A stretch of DNA of 64,000 nucleotides from Argyresthia goedartella (GCA_949825045.1 OX463836.1:10309829-10373828), one strand, 5' to 3'; counted from the stretch's first letter, positions 1 to 10,143 are shown. Numbers and translations are program-made. Notes: a model not told the origin generated them from the letters alone.

Positions 1-235
1 TTAGGATTACGATTTTTAAACTGATCGTATATAAAGTTACATTGCTTCTGGCCCCACGCTAGGATACCCGATGTCTTGATAGCCAGAAACAGCTACTTCA
101 CAAATATGTAGACATCCAAGACCCGGGAATTTTATCTTCTCCTCCCCGCCAGGATTCGAAATCGGAACCTTTCTCCTGTGTGACAAAACTTCGCCCGCTA
201 CGCCCGTAAGAGGTCGTCGATTTTAAACCTGCCAT
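1..235 (-). mobile_element. tRNA-derived SINE, reverse orientation
   Basis: Read on the minus strand, this has a polymerase III B-box-like stretch (gatttcgaatcc) about 60 bases from its 5' end. A body follows that shares a segment (gggtatccta, then gtggggccagaagcaatgta) with the plus-strand copy near 3130-3170. The shared body in opposite orientation and the pol III-like head point to one SINE family. The family name is not known to me, and the 3' end lies at or beyond the window edge. Confidence 0.55.
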
Positions 236-270
236 ACCCTAACAACAGAACAAGTGCCAATAAATCCTTA

Positions 271-573
271 GAAATTTAATAAATGTGGCCACCGATGAGG
301 GCCCATGCCTTTGCCCGAATAGCAGTAAGATTGAGCCATAATCCACCACGCAGGCTCAGTGCGGGTAGATGGAGTAGTGTCGGGCCACTCGGGTTGGCCA
401 CTAGGCCAACCCGAGTGTCAGAATGTGACAAATCATCAAGCTGCCCTATTAGGGCCTCTGACACAGCTTCACGACTACTACCACCGAGTAGCGATAGTAG
501 CCGGCCCTACTGCTTAACGTGTCATCCGAAACTATTACTTAAATATCTCATCGGACCACAGCCGCCACAGAGC
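271..573. mobile_element. Short insertion with 15-bp target duplication and a perfect hairpin
   Basis: A 15-base direct repeat (gccaataaatcctta) lies at 256-270 and 574-588 and brackets 303 bases. Inside are a perfect 14-bp inverted repeat (386-399 with 404-417, 4-base loop) and short inverted ends (ccgatgag near 290, ctcatcgg near 547). No coding capacity is seen. It fits a non-autonomous insertion just upstream of the first visible FAR exon. The superfamily is unclear: a 15-bp duplication is LINE/SINE-like, whereas inverted ends are DNA-transposon-like. Confidence 0.45.
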
Positions 574-631
574 GCCAATAAATCCTTATCAAAGTTAAAT
601 TGTTTGCCAAAAATCCTTATTTGTTGTACAG

Positions 632-709
632 TGACGTCGACGGCGAAGGAGCCTCTGTGTTGTTGGATTGACAACATGTACGGGCCAACTGGAGTCGCCG
701 TCGGGAGTG
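632..709 (+). CDS. FAR exon 1 of 7 visible
   Basis: Bounded by tacag at its left and gtgagt at its right. It encodes the stretch containing WIDNMYGPTG, which in the family follows the 'RPS' segment of the Rossmann domain. It enters with two bases and leaves with one, which matches the next exon. Confidence 0.85.
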
Positions 710-3700
710 GTGAGTAAATAATACTAAGTTTTAACTCATTATTATGCTCAGCCTTCATCGACCCACTGCGGACATAGACCTCCTCCCTCCTCTCTACAGC
801 GCCAATTCACAGTCGTGTGCCAATCGCCTCCAGTGGCATCCCGTCGACTTGACGATATCGTCTTCTATTATAGTATGAAAAAGATAACATGGTGCTTGAC
901 GGGTGTCAGTCTTAGCATGTTAGTGAGGGGATATTGCTTAAAACATCGATCAATCAAAAGAATCGATATGTCGCAGCTATATCGTAGAATTTCACGAAAT
1001 AGCCAACCATGGTGTGATCACTTCATGAAATGGCCAACCATTTCATGATATAGTCAATAAGTTCATGAAATGATCAGAAAGGGTAGAATTTACGAAAACA
1101 TGTCTTTTTAAAAGCATTTATATGCAGTACTACGTGGTGTTTCTTGTGTTATACATGTCGAACTAACACAAAGACTATTCGGGGGCTTCGCTGTGCTTGC
1201 CCCCTCTAGTCTTCACCTAAGCTAGGTACCGCAGTGTTTTGCCCTAAAATATTTCTTCGTTCAATGAAAGTTCAGGTAGGCTATTTCACGATATAGTCAA
1301 TTCTACGATATGGTTACGACTGATACACTCTTCCAATATTTTTGAATTTGATGCAGCAAATTTGGATAGAATTTGACATTCTTTTTTCAATTTCGATTAT
1401 TTCCGATTGTTTTGGTATCATCCCTAGTGTTTAAAAAAGTAGATTTTATCATGTTTTAGGTCATCTGTCTTATCAGTCATGGTCGTACCCAGGTAGGGGC
1501 AGAAGATAAAATAAAAGTCAACGTTTTTTGTTTCAATATACCTGACCGACCATCTTCTCGAAACAGGTATGAGCTGCCCCCCTAGCTGAAATCCTGGGTA
1601 CGCCCTTGTTATCACTTCTAAGGTTGTATTAGCTGTATTTGTTCACAACGCCAGAAAGGGTAACAGCGACAATTTTAAATAGAATAGAATAGAATATCCA
1701 TTTATTATTATTATTATTATTATTTGCTGTATCAGCATAAACACATACATATAAAAGAGATACACAAGGCAAGACAAAGATTGAAATAGCTACAAAAAAA
1801 AAAACATTCGTACCATTCTTATTCTCCATACAGCAATTACCCACATAAAGTTGTGGGTGGTTTCACTGCCATGTGCACGAGCTGCGACAGAAAAAGGGCT
1901 CAGACTAAGCATATTTTGTATATTTGTTCCGCTGTAGCTGTATTTGTTTCTCTTTCAATACCTTTAGTTTAGCCCGGCCCCACAATACCCGTCTTTTAAT
2001 ACCTTTAGTTTAGCCCGGCCCCACAATACCCGTCTTTTAATACCTTTAGTTTAGCCCGGCCCCACAATACTCGTCTTTTAATACCTTTAGTTTAGCCCGG
2101 CCCCACAATACCCGTCTTTCAATACCTTAAGTTTAGCCCGGCCCCACAATACCCGTCTTTTAATACCTTTAGTTTAGCCCGGCCCCACAATACCCGTCTT
2201 TTAATACCTTTAGTTTAGCCCGGCCCCACAATACCCGTCTTTTAATACCTTTAGTTTAGCCCGGCCCCACAATACCCGTCTTTCAATACCTTTAGTTTAG
2301 CCCGGCCCCACAATACCCGTCTTTCAATACCTTTAGTTTACCCCGGCCCCACAATACCCGTCTTTTAATACCTTTAGTTTAGCCCGGCCCCACAATACCC
2401 GTATTCTCATACCTTTAGTTTAGCCCGGCCCCACAATACCCGTCTTTTAATACCTTTAGTTTAGCCCGGCCCCACAATACCCGTCTTTTAATACCTTTAG
2501 TTTAGCCCAGCCCCACAATACCCGTCTTTTAATACCTTTAGTTTATCCCGGCCCCACAATACCCGTATTCTCATACCTTTAGTTTAGCCCGGCCCCACAA
2601 TACCCGTATTCTCATACCTTTAGTTTAGCCCGGCCCCACAATACCCGTATTCTCATACCTGTAGTTTAGCCCGGCCTTACAATACCCGTATTCTCATACC
2701 TTTAGTTTAGCCCGGCCCCACAATACCCGTATTCTCATACCTTTAGTTTAGCCCGGCCCCACAATACCCGTATTCTCATACCTTTAGTTTAGCCCGGCCC
2801 CACAATACCCGTATTCTCATACCTTTAGTTTAGCCCGGCCCCCTGGCCTGTCGATAGGATCTCAATGGATGCGGATGGCACAGCACCCTAGGGGTTGGCA
2901 CTATAGAGAAGAGGCCTATGCCCAGCAGTGGGTTGATGTGGGCTGAGCATGATGAATACCTTTAGTTTAGCCCGGCCCCCAAATACCCGTCTTTTAATTA
3001 CTAAATTCCAGGGAGACCAAATTTGCCCGTTTTTTTCTGTGGTCATTACCTCTTGACATAATTGGAGAAAGAAAAAACCAGGTCTTGGGTGTTTATATGT
3101 GTGTTCGCTGTTTCTGGTTCCCGCGACACAGGCACAGGGTATCCTAGTGTGGGGCCAGAAGCAATGTATGTGATTTATACCTCCTCTACGACTGCTGTGG
3201 CGCTGCGGTTGTGACTCTGCCTACCATGCGAGAGGTCCCGGGTTCGATCCCCGGTTGCGGATAAAGAAAAATAAATCCCTAGATCTTGGACATTTATTTG
3301 AGTGATGTCGCAGTTCTGGATCCCACGACACAGGGTATACTAGTGTGTATGAATGTGCCTGTATATAAATGTTTATGTATCTGTTATAATTTCAGCGACA
3401 GGCATGCTCCGTACCCTACAGTGTGACCCCGCGGTTACAGCGGAGATAGTCCCGGGAGACATGGTCGTCAACTGTCTACTGGCGAGCGCTAGAAATGTCC
3501 ATCTGGCGCATAAACAGATGTAAGTGAAGTTCAGATAAAAAATCCGCTGTTAAGGTGGTAGCAATGATAAAAGTGTTGCTGTGCAGCTTTTGAAAAATGT
3601 GTTAGCGTGTAGCTGTGTAGCGGGTTGCTCCCCTCCCTCAAATATGGCGAGGGGGGTGATGGCTGGTGCACAAGTGAACGGTTGCTGCTTGGGGGGACTG

Positions 3701-6700
3701 CTCCAGTCTGGTTTCTCATAAGTTATATTCATTACAGTTTGTTCTTATTGATTTCTTTTGTATAATTTTTATTTTGAGACATCTTATAGATACGATGTTA
3801 TGATATTATCATTAGATTCGATTATTTTTATATTGTACATTGTGGCATATATTTTTTACGAAAATTGAAAAAATGACATCCCCATAGTTTCTTGTTGCTA
3901 TTTTCTCAGATGGCAGTATTTCCGAACACTAAATTTAAGTGACGCTATGTTATGTTGTGTTATGTTTTCACCAGCACCCCGCCGACAGAGCCTCTCATCT
4001 ACAACTACGTGAGTTCAGTGGAGAACCGAATCACGTGGGGTGGGTTTTTGCAGCACAATATGGCTTGCATCGACGCCACACCTCTGTCCAGCGCCGTTTG
4101 GTGAGTTATTTGTTCAGTTTCTTCGTTCAAATAGTATTTGATTTCCACACAAACATCAAACACCCCCCCCCCCCCCCCCCCCCCCAATTTTGAAAAACCC
4201 CTTATTGGTGTGCCACTACATAAGAAAACCCCTCAAGATAGTTACATGATTCTAGCAATACTGGTTTAGGCTGAGCATTGTCTAGAATAGATTTCTAAGT
4301 TAGTTCATAATTAATTATTTCTTTATTGCACACAAACGACAATACATAAAAGGTAACAACATATAAATAGTGTACTAGGACGAGCTTATCGCTAACAAGA
4401 GATCTCTTCCAGCAAGCCAAGTAAGGATGACATAGTTGTTATTTAGTCTACACAGTTTCTGCCATATTCATTGACATTCAACTTGCAGGTACTTCTCCCT
4501 AATACTGACCAAGTCGGCCCTTCTGAACCGGATATACATGGTGTTGCTGCATCTGATACCGGCTGTGACAGTAGACCTCTTGGCTCTGTGCGTGGGGCAG
4601 CAACCTAAGTAAGTGAACCATTTTCTGCTTTTTCTTTTGTAAATGGCGTGCTGGCCTCCTTTGAGGTTAATATTGCCAGTTTAATGTGTATTTGAAAGAT
4701 AACAATTTGGTCGGGCCCTGAAGTCTACAAAGATAGTGAGCGCTGTACTAATAAATAGTACTAATAAATAAATAGTAAATTTCCTAAGAATAGTGACAGG
4801 CACAATGTCAACACTAGAAATAGGAATAAACTAGCTATACCTACTACTAGGCTCCATAAGGTTAATGTATATTTTAAAGGGCAATCAATGTATTCGCTTT
4901 TACAACAAAATCCCAACTGAGTTACAAGAATTGTCTGTAAATAAATTTAAAAATGTTGTTAAAAATCACTTATGTAAAAAGGCTTACTACAAAATATCAG
5001 ATTATGTAGAAGACAAGAAAGCTTGGGAAGGTGTTTGCTCCAATTCTGTAAAAAATAATGTATAAAGCTGGAGGTTTCTAGTCGCCTCTTTGCCTCCAGC
5101 ATCTAAAACATTGAGGTGATGGAATTCAAATTGAGTTCTATATTTCCCTATATCTTATATATTTGTTAGTTTAAGATTTGACATTCTCCAAATGTAACCT
5201 ATGTGATTCTTATGGAAATAAACTTTTGAATTTTGAATTACTGATGTCCGTCGCAAAGTGATAACTTTGCAAGATAAAAGAGTTTGTGACACTATTTGTA
5301 CAATACTACACTATTTAACTATTTTATTTTGCAAATTTATCACTTTACAACCGACATCGACTCTCGCGAGAACCTAGAAATTAAAGTCTTGTGAATGTTT
5401 TGTTGTTCCTGAAATACTTGGACACTAGGATCCCAGTGTCCAAGTATTTCCTACGGACGACGTGAGTAACAGTCCCCCGAACAATATCCAAACACAGATT
5501 TTGATTCCGGCGCTATTCTAGGCTAGGTACTCAGTGACGTGGGAAAGTACCCTTACATCATCCAAGGTTATATACATACATATACATATATACATCCTGG
5601 CTTATGGGCCTCGACCTCTTCATGCCACAGAGGCCGAATGGCAAAAAGCAAGACAAGGCAACAGAACCTTCCGGGCTTTCATACCTACAAGCTATTTCGG
5701 ACAACTGGATGAGCGCGTCAGACCTGCAGCCTGATGGCGTAAGTCGTCTGAGCTATGAACTTCATATAGACTTTTACGTTTGACACCTTGCACCAGCTTC
5801 ATCTGTCAAATTGGTATCACGCAAGTAGCATCATAATGGAGACCAAACCCAAGCTCATTGAATGAAGCCTAGAAGCCTTCGGTGATACCCCGCAATCGAT
5901 GAAATTGTATGAGCATGAGATGAACCATAGACACACGCTATGAACTTCAGAGAGTTACGCCATAAGGCTGCAGCACTAATTAGCCAGATTATTTTGTTTC
6001 AATGAAGGCTTTATTTTTATTTCATATTAGTTCAATATATTTCAAACACAAATGAGATCCATGTATGTATACTACAAAACACTATTCCATACATAAAATA
6101 TGCTTTTCCCGCTTCCAGAATGCTGAAGGTGTACCGCAAGATTCACAAATTCTCGTCGGTTCTCTCGTATTTCTGCACGAGAGAAATACAGTTCTGCAAC
6201 CGACGGGTGAAGGAGTTGTGGACACAGACCTCCGAGGCTGACAGGGAGGTAGATTGCGAACCGGAATTTATTTATATTTCTAGCTTGCCCGCTAATGCTA
6301 TTAATTAATTAATTGCTACCAATCACCTCCATAATCTTGAATTGTTGTTGTTGAATCACCGATTTTCAGGCTTATTCATGACATGACTCAAAATTAAGAG
6401 GAGTTAAAAATCGTTGCCCCGGAGAAGTATTTTGTCGGCCATTTTGTTATAGGTATCTGACGGTTCATCGTTATAGGGCACTTACTTAAATACCTTACCA
6501 GAGCCATTCAACTAAACCGTTCTTTAAATTGGCAACAAATATAATGATCACAAAATAAAAAATATCAGGGCAAAATACTGCGGTAACTTAGGTGAAGGGT
6601 AAAGGGGGTGAGCGAAGCGAAGCCCCCTTTATCCTTCGTGTTAGGTTGAACATGTAAGAACAACAAAAAATACTTAAAACATAAACTTAAGCACACAAAT

Positions 6701-6972
6701 TATAAAAAGAAATTTGGTGTTCATTTATCCAAACACAATTTGGTGGACATTTATCCATTCTGGCAGTCATAGTCATTTCGCATTTATTGGTAGTAAAATA
6801 GGTGCGTTTTTGGTAATCGTTTAAACATAAGCCGTGCTACCACAAAAAATATTAAACAGCGTTTAACCTCAAAATAAACGTCAAATCCCATACGTTTTTG
6901 TTTTTAAACATGTGTTGAACAGTTGTTTATTTTTTTGTGGTAAGGCCCAAGACCTTTAAATTTAACAGTCGC

Positions 6973-7005
<33 letters not shown>

Positions 7006-9795
7006 TCGTCCTGTTAGGTTACGTCAAGGCCAAGGCCAAGGTCAAGCCTATTCTCATACGGAGTTGCGCTGACGTTAAGCCAGTTATTCATGTTGCGTGA
7101 CAGGAGGGGGCTATCCCATCGCCATTCGCCTAATGTTGGGTTATGATTTCAGATATTCCCCTTCAGTATGGCGGCTGTGTGTTGGACGACGTACTTCAAG
7201 GGCTACCTCGCCGGCATCCGACAGTATATCTTCAAGGAGCCAGAGCACACGCTGCCTAGAGCTAAACTCAAGTGGCGAAGGTATGTAGGCTGTATATATG
7301 TTATATATACCGCTATCAGCATAGAATAATACAAAGGGCTCTGCCATGCTCTCTTTCCGTGACTCGCGCGAGAAAGGGAGAGCATGACGTGCGCGAACAC
7401 TAATGACGTGGCCACACTACGTCACTGCCTGGGGACTTGTGACAACGTGAATCTTCATAAAGTGCACATAACGATCTGGGTTGAAAAACATCGAAATTCA
7501 TCGACAAAAAAAAACATAAATCTCATCCCACCCAAAAAATTATATATAGCCATTTTAATATTGAAATGCGCTATCTAGGTACCAGCTCCGAAAAAAATAT
7601 AACTTTGGAATGGAAGGGATTCGTGATGAAGACACGTAGTGCTGCCAGTAATAAAAAAAATAAGAAAAAGTGTTTACTGCAAACTAAAATTACGCTTTGT
7701 TTATGAAATATCCAATTTATTTATTAATTATTTATTATACAATAGCAGATTGAAGCTGATGTGTGTATATCACTGCACTTGTTTATTTTTAATATAATGA
7801 CTTTTTGAAAGCGTTCACTGACAATGACTTTTTGAAAGCGTTCACTGAATTTGCACTGATAATGGAGCCTGGTAATTTGTTCCATTCGCGAACTACGCGG
7901 TGAGTTAGGAAGTTTTTAGGAGGGTTACTTGCACACAGAGAGTTGGTCAGTTTGAATTTGATTCCTCTAAGGTGGTGATTTTGGTTCATCTTGTAGATGC
8001 TGTTTAGATAATGCGCGTCATAGGGTCCGGTGAGGATCTTATAAGTTTCTATAAGGTCACCTCTTTGCCTCCGTTGCTCCAATGCAGTAAGCCCTAGTTG
8101 AACCAGCCGCTGTTCGTAGGATTTTTCTCGTAGACCAACTACCGTTTTGGTGGCTCTACGTTGCACCCTCTCGAGTAGTTCTATATCTTTTTTAAAGTAG
8201 GGGCACCATATTTGGAACGCATACTATAGTAGAGGTCGTATGTATGTTTTGTATAATTTCAGGAATCATTGTTTGTCTGTGTAGCAGTGTCTTCCTTATC
8301 ATATTATTGCCTTCTTTGTGATTTCCAGTATGTGCTTATCCCACTTTAAGTTAGTCGCCACTGTTACTTCATGGTCTCGTTGTGTTTCCACTGGTTTTAA
8401 TGTGACGGAGTCGATGTTATATGGAAGAACTGGGTTTTTGTTTCCGATGTGTAGGACTGTGCATTTTCCTGAGTTTAGGGTTAGATAGATAGAGATAGAT
8501 AGAGAGGTCAATCGCAGGTCTATTGGAAAATACGATTCAGATCCTCTTGGATTATGTTATAAAATATGAGTGGGTTACCCATGATTTTTATGTCGTCGGC
8601 AAAAAGTGAAAGTCCCGTTCTAATGAGACCCTTCAAGTCCGTAGTCCTTCACTAGTCCAGGCAACATAACAAATTGGTAACTGGTAAAGGTCATTCATGG
8701 CACAAAGCCATGCTGTTCATCAATTATATCATTATACAGTCCTGTAATAGGAACTCTCTGATTTTCTGCCCAGAAGGGCAATGATCTTCTCAGTTGGCAG
8801 TTCAAGTTCAAGACAGAAATGAACAGCGTTAAATCTTATGGATTATTATTATGGAGTATAAATCGGCGTTCCACAAGGTTCCTTATTAGGCCCTTTGTTA
8901 TTCCTGGTATATATTAACGTCCTGCTTTTTATGGTAGAGAAATTGACTGACTTAGTGTTATTTGCTAATGATAATTCACTGGTCTTCACAATTGAAAGAC
9001 AAAAAGATGTTGATGATGTTAGTTATTAACCTTGAATTGGTACACGTTTATAATTTATTGTTAAACGCTGGTACAACCAAGTGTATCAATTCTCACTTCC
9101 AAATGTGAGGCAAGTTGAAATCAGCTATTATACGAAATTTCTTGGAATAACCATTGATAGCAAATTGCAGTGGGGACCCCACATAGATAAATTAGATTAA
9201 GTTCTGCGACTTATGCTGTTAGGAACATCAGACAAAACCCGGATGTGGCTACAGCTAGGCTAATCTATTTTTATAACTTTCGTATTGTCATATCCTATGG
9301 TATCTTGTTGTGGGGGAAAGCAGCGGATTTACAAACTATCTTTATATAACAGAAAAGAGCTATGCGAGCAATTTATATTTCTACGAAAACTTTTTAAAGA
9401 AATTGACTTGCTAACAGTAGCTAATCAATTTATTTTCGAAAATTTTGTGTATGGACGCAAGAACCTTACAACGTTGTCCAAAATTACCTTAGAAATAATC
9501 GCAGACTTGTTGCCAATTTTAAAAGAGATCTTTAAATCAATCTGTGGGAGTTTTTACGCCCTCCTTCTCCCACAGCAGTCCGTCCAATGGAGGCAAAAAA
9601 AATGACATTTACTAAGTATATGTAAATATCTACATGAAATAAAGATTTTTTATTTTGGTTTTTGACAACATTACATTTCAACATGTTTTATTATTTTTCA
9701 GATTGTACTACCTGCACCAGACAGTGAAGACTTCATTCCTAGGTCTAGCGTTGTATACAATATGGTTGATACTATCATTGATAATTAAATTTTAA
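632..9795 (+). CDS. Fatty acyl-CoA reductase (FAR), 3' half of a spliced gene
   Basis: FARs reduce long-chain acyl-CoA to fatty alcohol with NADPH, usually at the ER or peroxisome; insects use them for wax, cuticle and, in moths, pheromone alcohols. Seven exons (632-709, 3396-3519, 3975-4100, 4489-4608, 6119-6248, 7153-7280, 9702-9795) join in frame through GT-AG introns, and all codon phases agree. The translated pieces follow FAR order: IDNMYGPTGVAVGS, GDMVVNCLLAS, IYNYVSS with ITWGGF, then a hydrophobic HLIPA segment, and the C-terminal 'sterile' domain starting at MLKVYRKIHKF. The chain ends in a hydrophobic tail. The Rossmann domain, catalytic YxxxK and start codon lie left of the window. 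No stops or frameshifts are seen, so the gene looks functional despite introns full of repeats. AATAAA at about 9994 may be its poly(A) signal. The family assignment is firm; the paralogue and substrate are unknown. Confidence 0.9.
970..1320. mobile_element. MITE carrying the shared ~100-bp core (copy 1)
   Basis: The ends form an imperfect inverted repeat: gtcgcagct plus atatcgtagaatt at 970-991, mirrored by aattctacgatat and ggttacgac at 1299-1320. The centre (about 1144-1245) carries a module with gggggcttcgct and gccccctctagtcttc. The same module recurs at 6567-6663 (reversed) and 12332-12425. There is no coding capacity. It is a non-autonomous DNA transposon in the first FAR intron. Confidence 0.6.
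1482..1606. repeat. Small inverted-repeat element
   Basis: The left end gtcgtacccagg with ggggcag is mirrored on the right by ctgcccc and cctgggtacgcc. The imperfect fold-back is about 120 bases long, and nothing in it codes. Confidence 0.4.
1675..1725. repeat. AT-rich microsatellite (tagaa)n and (tta)n
   Basis: Three tagaa units are followed by seven tta units. Such tracts are typical 3' tails of LINE/SINE copies in reverse orientation, but no body is recognisable here. Confidence 0.6.
1958..2842. repeat. 41-bp minisatellite, 22 tandem units
   Basis: The unit contains cctttagtttagcccggccc followed by acaatacccgtc and tttaata. It recurs with exact 41-base spacing: the cct of successive units falls at 1961, 2002, 2043 and so on to 2822. 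Left units mostly end in cttttaata, right units mostly in attctcata, so variants are grouped along the array. One more partial unit (2955-2998) follows a 112-base insertion. The array sits in an intron of the FAR gene. Confidence 0.95.
2843..2954 (+). mobile_element. Short LINE 3'-end fragment inside the minisatellite
   Basis: It contains agaggcctatgcccagcagt followed by gggttgatgtgggctga and a gatga tail. This 3'-end motif is common in lepidopteran RTE-like repeats (family assignment from memory). It interrupts the tandem array, so it arrived after the array had expanded. A related motif lies near 52070. Confidence 0.5.
3060..3175 (+). mobile_element. SINE body fragment (same family as 1-235)
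   Basis: It shares gggtatccta and gtggggccagaagcaatgta with the minus-strand SINE at the left edge. No tRNA-like head is visible, so it is 5' truncated. Confidence 0.5.
3176..3385 (+). mobile_element. tRNA-derived SINE
   Basis: An A-box-like tggcgctgcgg (near 3198) and a perfect B-box ggttcgatccc (3241-3251) lie in a tRNA-like head. An unrelated body follows, with a cacagggtata motif and an AT-rich tail. The head lacks a convincing acceptor stem, so it is a SINE and not a tRNA gene. Confidence 0.6.
3396..3519 (+). CDS. FAR exon 2 of 7 visible
   Basis: Acceptor ttcag, donor gtaagt. It encodes GMLRTLQCDP and PGDMVVNCLLASARN, the family's conserved 'PgDmVVN' region. It is separated from exon 1 by a 2.7-kb intron that holds the minisatellite and SINEs. 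Confidence 0.88.
3975..4100 (+). CDS. FAR exon 3 of 7 visible
   Basis: Acceptor accag, donor gtgagt. It encodes EPLIYNYVSSVENRITWGGF, the typical IYN(Y/V)xSS...ITW block. Confidence 0.88.
4163..4185. repeat. Poly-C tract (23 C)
   Basis: An uninterrupted run of 23 C, in the intron just after FAR exon 3. Such runs are slippage-prone and often mis-sized in assemblies. Confidence 0.9.
4489..4608 (+). CDS. FAR exon 4 of 7 visible
   Basis: Acceptor ttgcag, donor gtaagt. The split Trp codon at its left joins exon 3 as WYFS. It encodes a hydrophobic stretch with HLIPAVTVDLLAL, the membrane-associated part just before the sterile domain. Confidence 0.88.
   Translation, partial: VLLPNTDQVGPSEPDIHGVAASDTGCDSRPLGSVRGAAT
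4779..5242 (+). mobile_element. LINE 3' end (Jockey/CR1-like RT C-terminus)
   Basis: The reading frame is broken near 4870. It shows a TRNRNKLAIP-like stretch and then RFYNKIPTELQELSVNKFKN, the C-terminal tail typical of CR1/Jockey-type reverse transcriptases. A 3' UTR follows and ends in aataaactt and a tgaatttt repeat. It is a 5'-truncated copy in a FAR intron. Confidence 0.65.
5243..5358. mobile_element. 116-bp MITE with ~30-bp inverted ends
   Basis: Bases 5243-5272 and 5329-5358 are inverted repeats with few mismatches (gatgtccgtcgcaaagtgat against its mirror ending in gacatc). The spacer is about 56 bases. It sits directly at the 3' tail of the preceding LINE fragment. Confidence 0.6.
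5411..5450. repeat. Perfect 16-bp hairpin
   Basis: gaaatacttggacact (5411-5426) is exactly mirrored at 5435-5450 across an 8-base loop. There are no flanking inverted ends and no gene nearby. It may be a remnant of a fold-back element. Confidence 0.7.
5724..5973. mobile_element. 250-bp MITE
   Basis: ctgcagcctgatggcgtaa (5724-5742) is mirrored with one mismatch at 5955-5973. The subterminal gctatgaacttca is repeated directly near both ends. No coding capacity. Confidence 0.6.
6119..6248 (+). CDS. FAR exon 5 of 7 visible
   Basis: Acceptor ttccag, donor gtagat. It encodes MLKVYRKIHKF and ends at SEADRE. The first Lys codon is split with exon 4 (QQPK). The reading frame stays open a little past the donor, so an unspliced transcript would end at about 6308. 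Confidence 0.88.
6567..6663 (-). repeat. Shared MITE core, reversed (copy 3)
   Basis: Reverse complement of the core at 1144-1245 and 12332-12425 (here gggcaaaatactgcggtaac, then gaagcccccttt and gttgaacatgt). Its flanks do not resemble the ends of either other copy. Confidence 0.6.
6831..6948. mobile_element. MITE with ctaccacaaaaaa-type ends
   Basis: gctaccacaaaaaatat at the left is mirrored by tttttttgtggtaaggc at the right, and an inner pair (aaacagcgtttaac / gttgaacagttgttt) extends the match. The ends resemble those of the large element at 41882-52701, so they may be one family. Confidence 0.55.
6974..7006. repeat. (CAT)n microsatellite
   Basis: About eleven tandem cat triplets, in the intron before FAR exon 6. 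Confidence 0.9.
7153..7280 (+). CDS. FAR exon 6 of 7 visible
   Basis: Acceptor tttcag, donor gtatgt. It encodes IFPFSMAAVCW and YLAGIRQYIFKEPEHTLP, the family's W..Y..G.r.Y..ke...tlp block. Confidence 0.88.
7789..8640 (-). pseudogene. CR1-like LINE reverse transcriptase, 3' part
   Basis: The minus strand reads FADDIK (8592-8603, an RT catalytic motif). It continues through a frame with KCTVLHIGNKN and then VQRRATK-type and GDLIETYKILTG blocks, ending in REWNKLPG and NAFKKSL. This is the usual order of palm motif C, thumb and C-terminal tail in CR1-type elements. Frames change near 8300 and 8520. The last 27 bases of the coding part are tandemly duplicated (7797-7850), which repeats SVNAFKKSL. 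It is a dead, 5'-truncated copy in the last FAR intron, head to head with the next fragment. Confidence 0.75.
8830..9640 (+). pseudogene. LINE reverse transcriptase fragment (same type as at 63343)
   Basis: The plus strand reads IGVPQGSLLGPLLF, then LVLFANDNS (where FADD is expected), FLGITIDSKLQWGPHID and a TARLIYFYNFRIVISYGILLWG block. The order matches RT motifs B, C, D and thumb. The catalytic second Asp of the FADD motif is replaced by Asn, and several frameshifts are present. The fragment lies wholly inside the last FAR intron and is clearly inactive. The FLGI..DxKLQW and LLWG blocks match the LINE at the right edge of the window. Confidence 0.7.
9702..9795 (+). CDS. FAR terminal exon
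   Basis: Acceptor ttttcag. It begins by completing an Arg codon (RLYYLHQTVK), continues through a short hydrophobic helix and ends at TAA. A last intron of 2.4 kb, filled with two LINE fragments, separates it from exon 6. Confidence 0.87.
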
Positions 9796-10143
9796 ATACC
9801 TAACGGTTCATCAAAGTGGTATTCATTAGTGTTCAAAATTTAAAGTTCACCACTCAATGCATTAAAGTTCACCAGTCTTATGGATTAAAGTTCAAAGTTC
9901 AAAGTAAACGTTCGTCCGGCAACGGTTAATTTGCACCAAGTTACGTGCACCGCCATCATAAAGTATGTTTTCGCTCTTGAACTGTTCTTGGTAATAAAAT
10001 AAGTCGTTAAATCACTCAGCGTATTTTACAATAGTTAGGTACCTACTTCTTTATAATTTAAGTACCTACTTAACAAACCATGTAATAATAAATAAATGTA
10101 ATAATAAAGTGACGTAATGAAATTGATACACAAGAATAATATA
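9796..10143. other. FAR 3' UTR and short spacer
   Basis: AT-rich, with short direct repeats (aaagttca) and several AATAAA candidates (about 9994 and 10090). No other reading frame or element is seen. Confidence 0.5.

Noticed and set aside
1958..2842. CRISPR-like array of regular direct repeats
   Set aside because: The 41-base units are head to tail with no unique spacers, the surroundings are a eukaryotic intron, and no cas genes are present. It is a minisatellite.
3191..3260. tRNA gene with perfect B box
   Set aside because: The acceptor and D stems do not pair convincingly and a SINE body and tail follow. It is the head of a tRNA-derived SINE.
4005..4193. Frames running through the poly-C tract (poly-Pro/poly-Gly)
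   Set aside because: Artefact of the C23 run next to FAR exon 3.
5534..5734. 66-codon frame with RPLHATEAEWQKARQ
   Set aside because: Starts in a tacata microsatellite and ends in a MITE; no family recognised and no splice sites fit the FAR gene.
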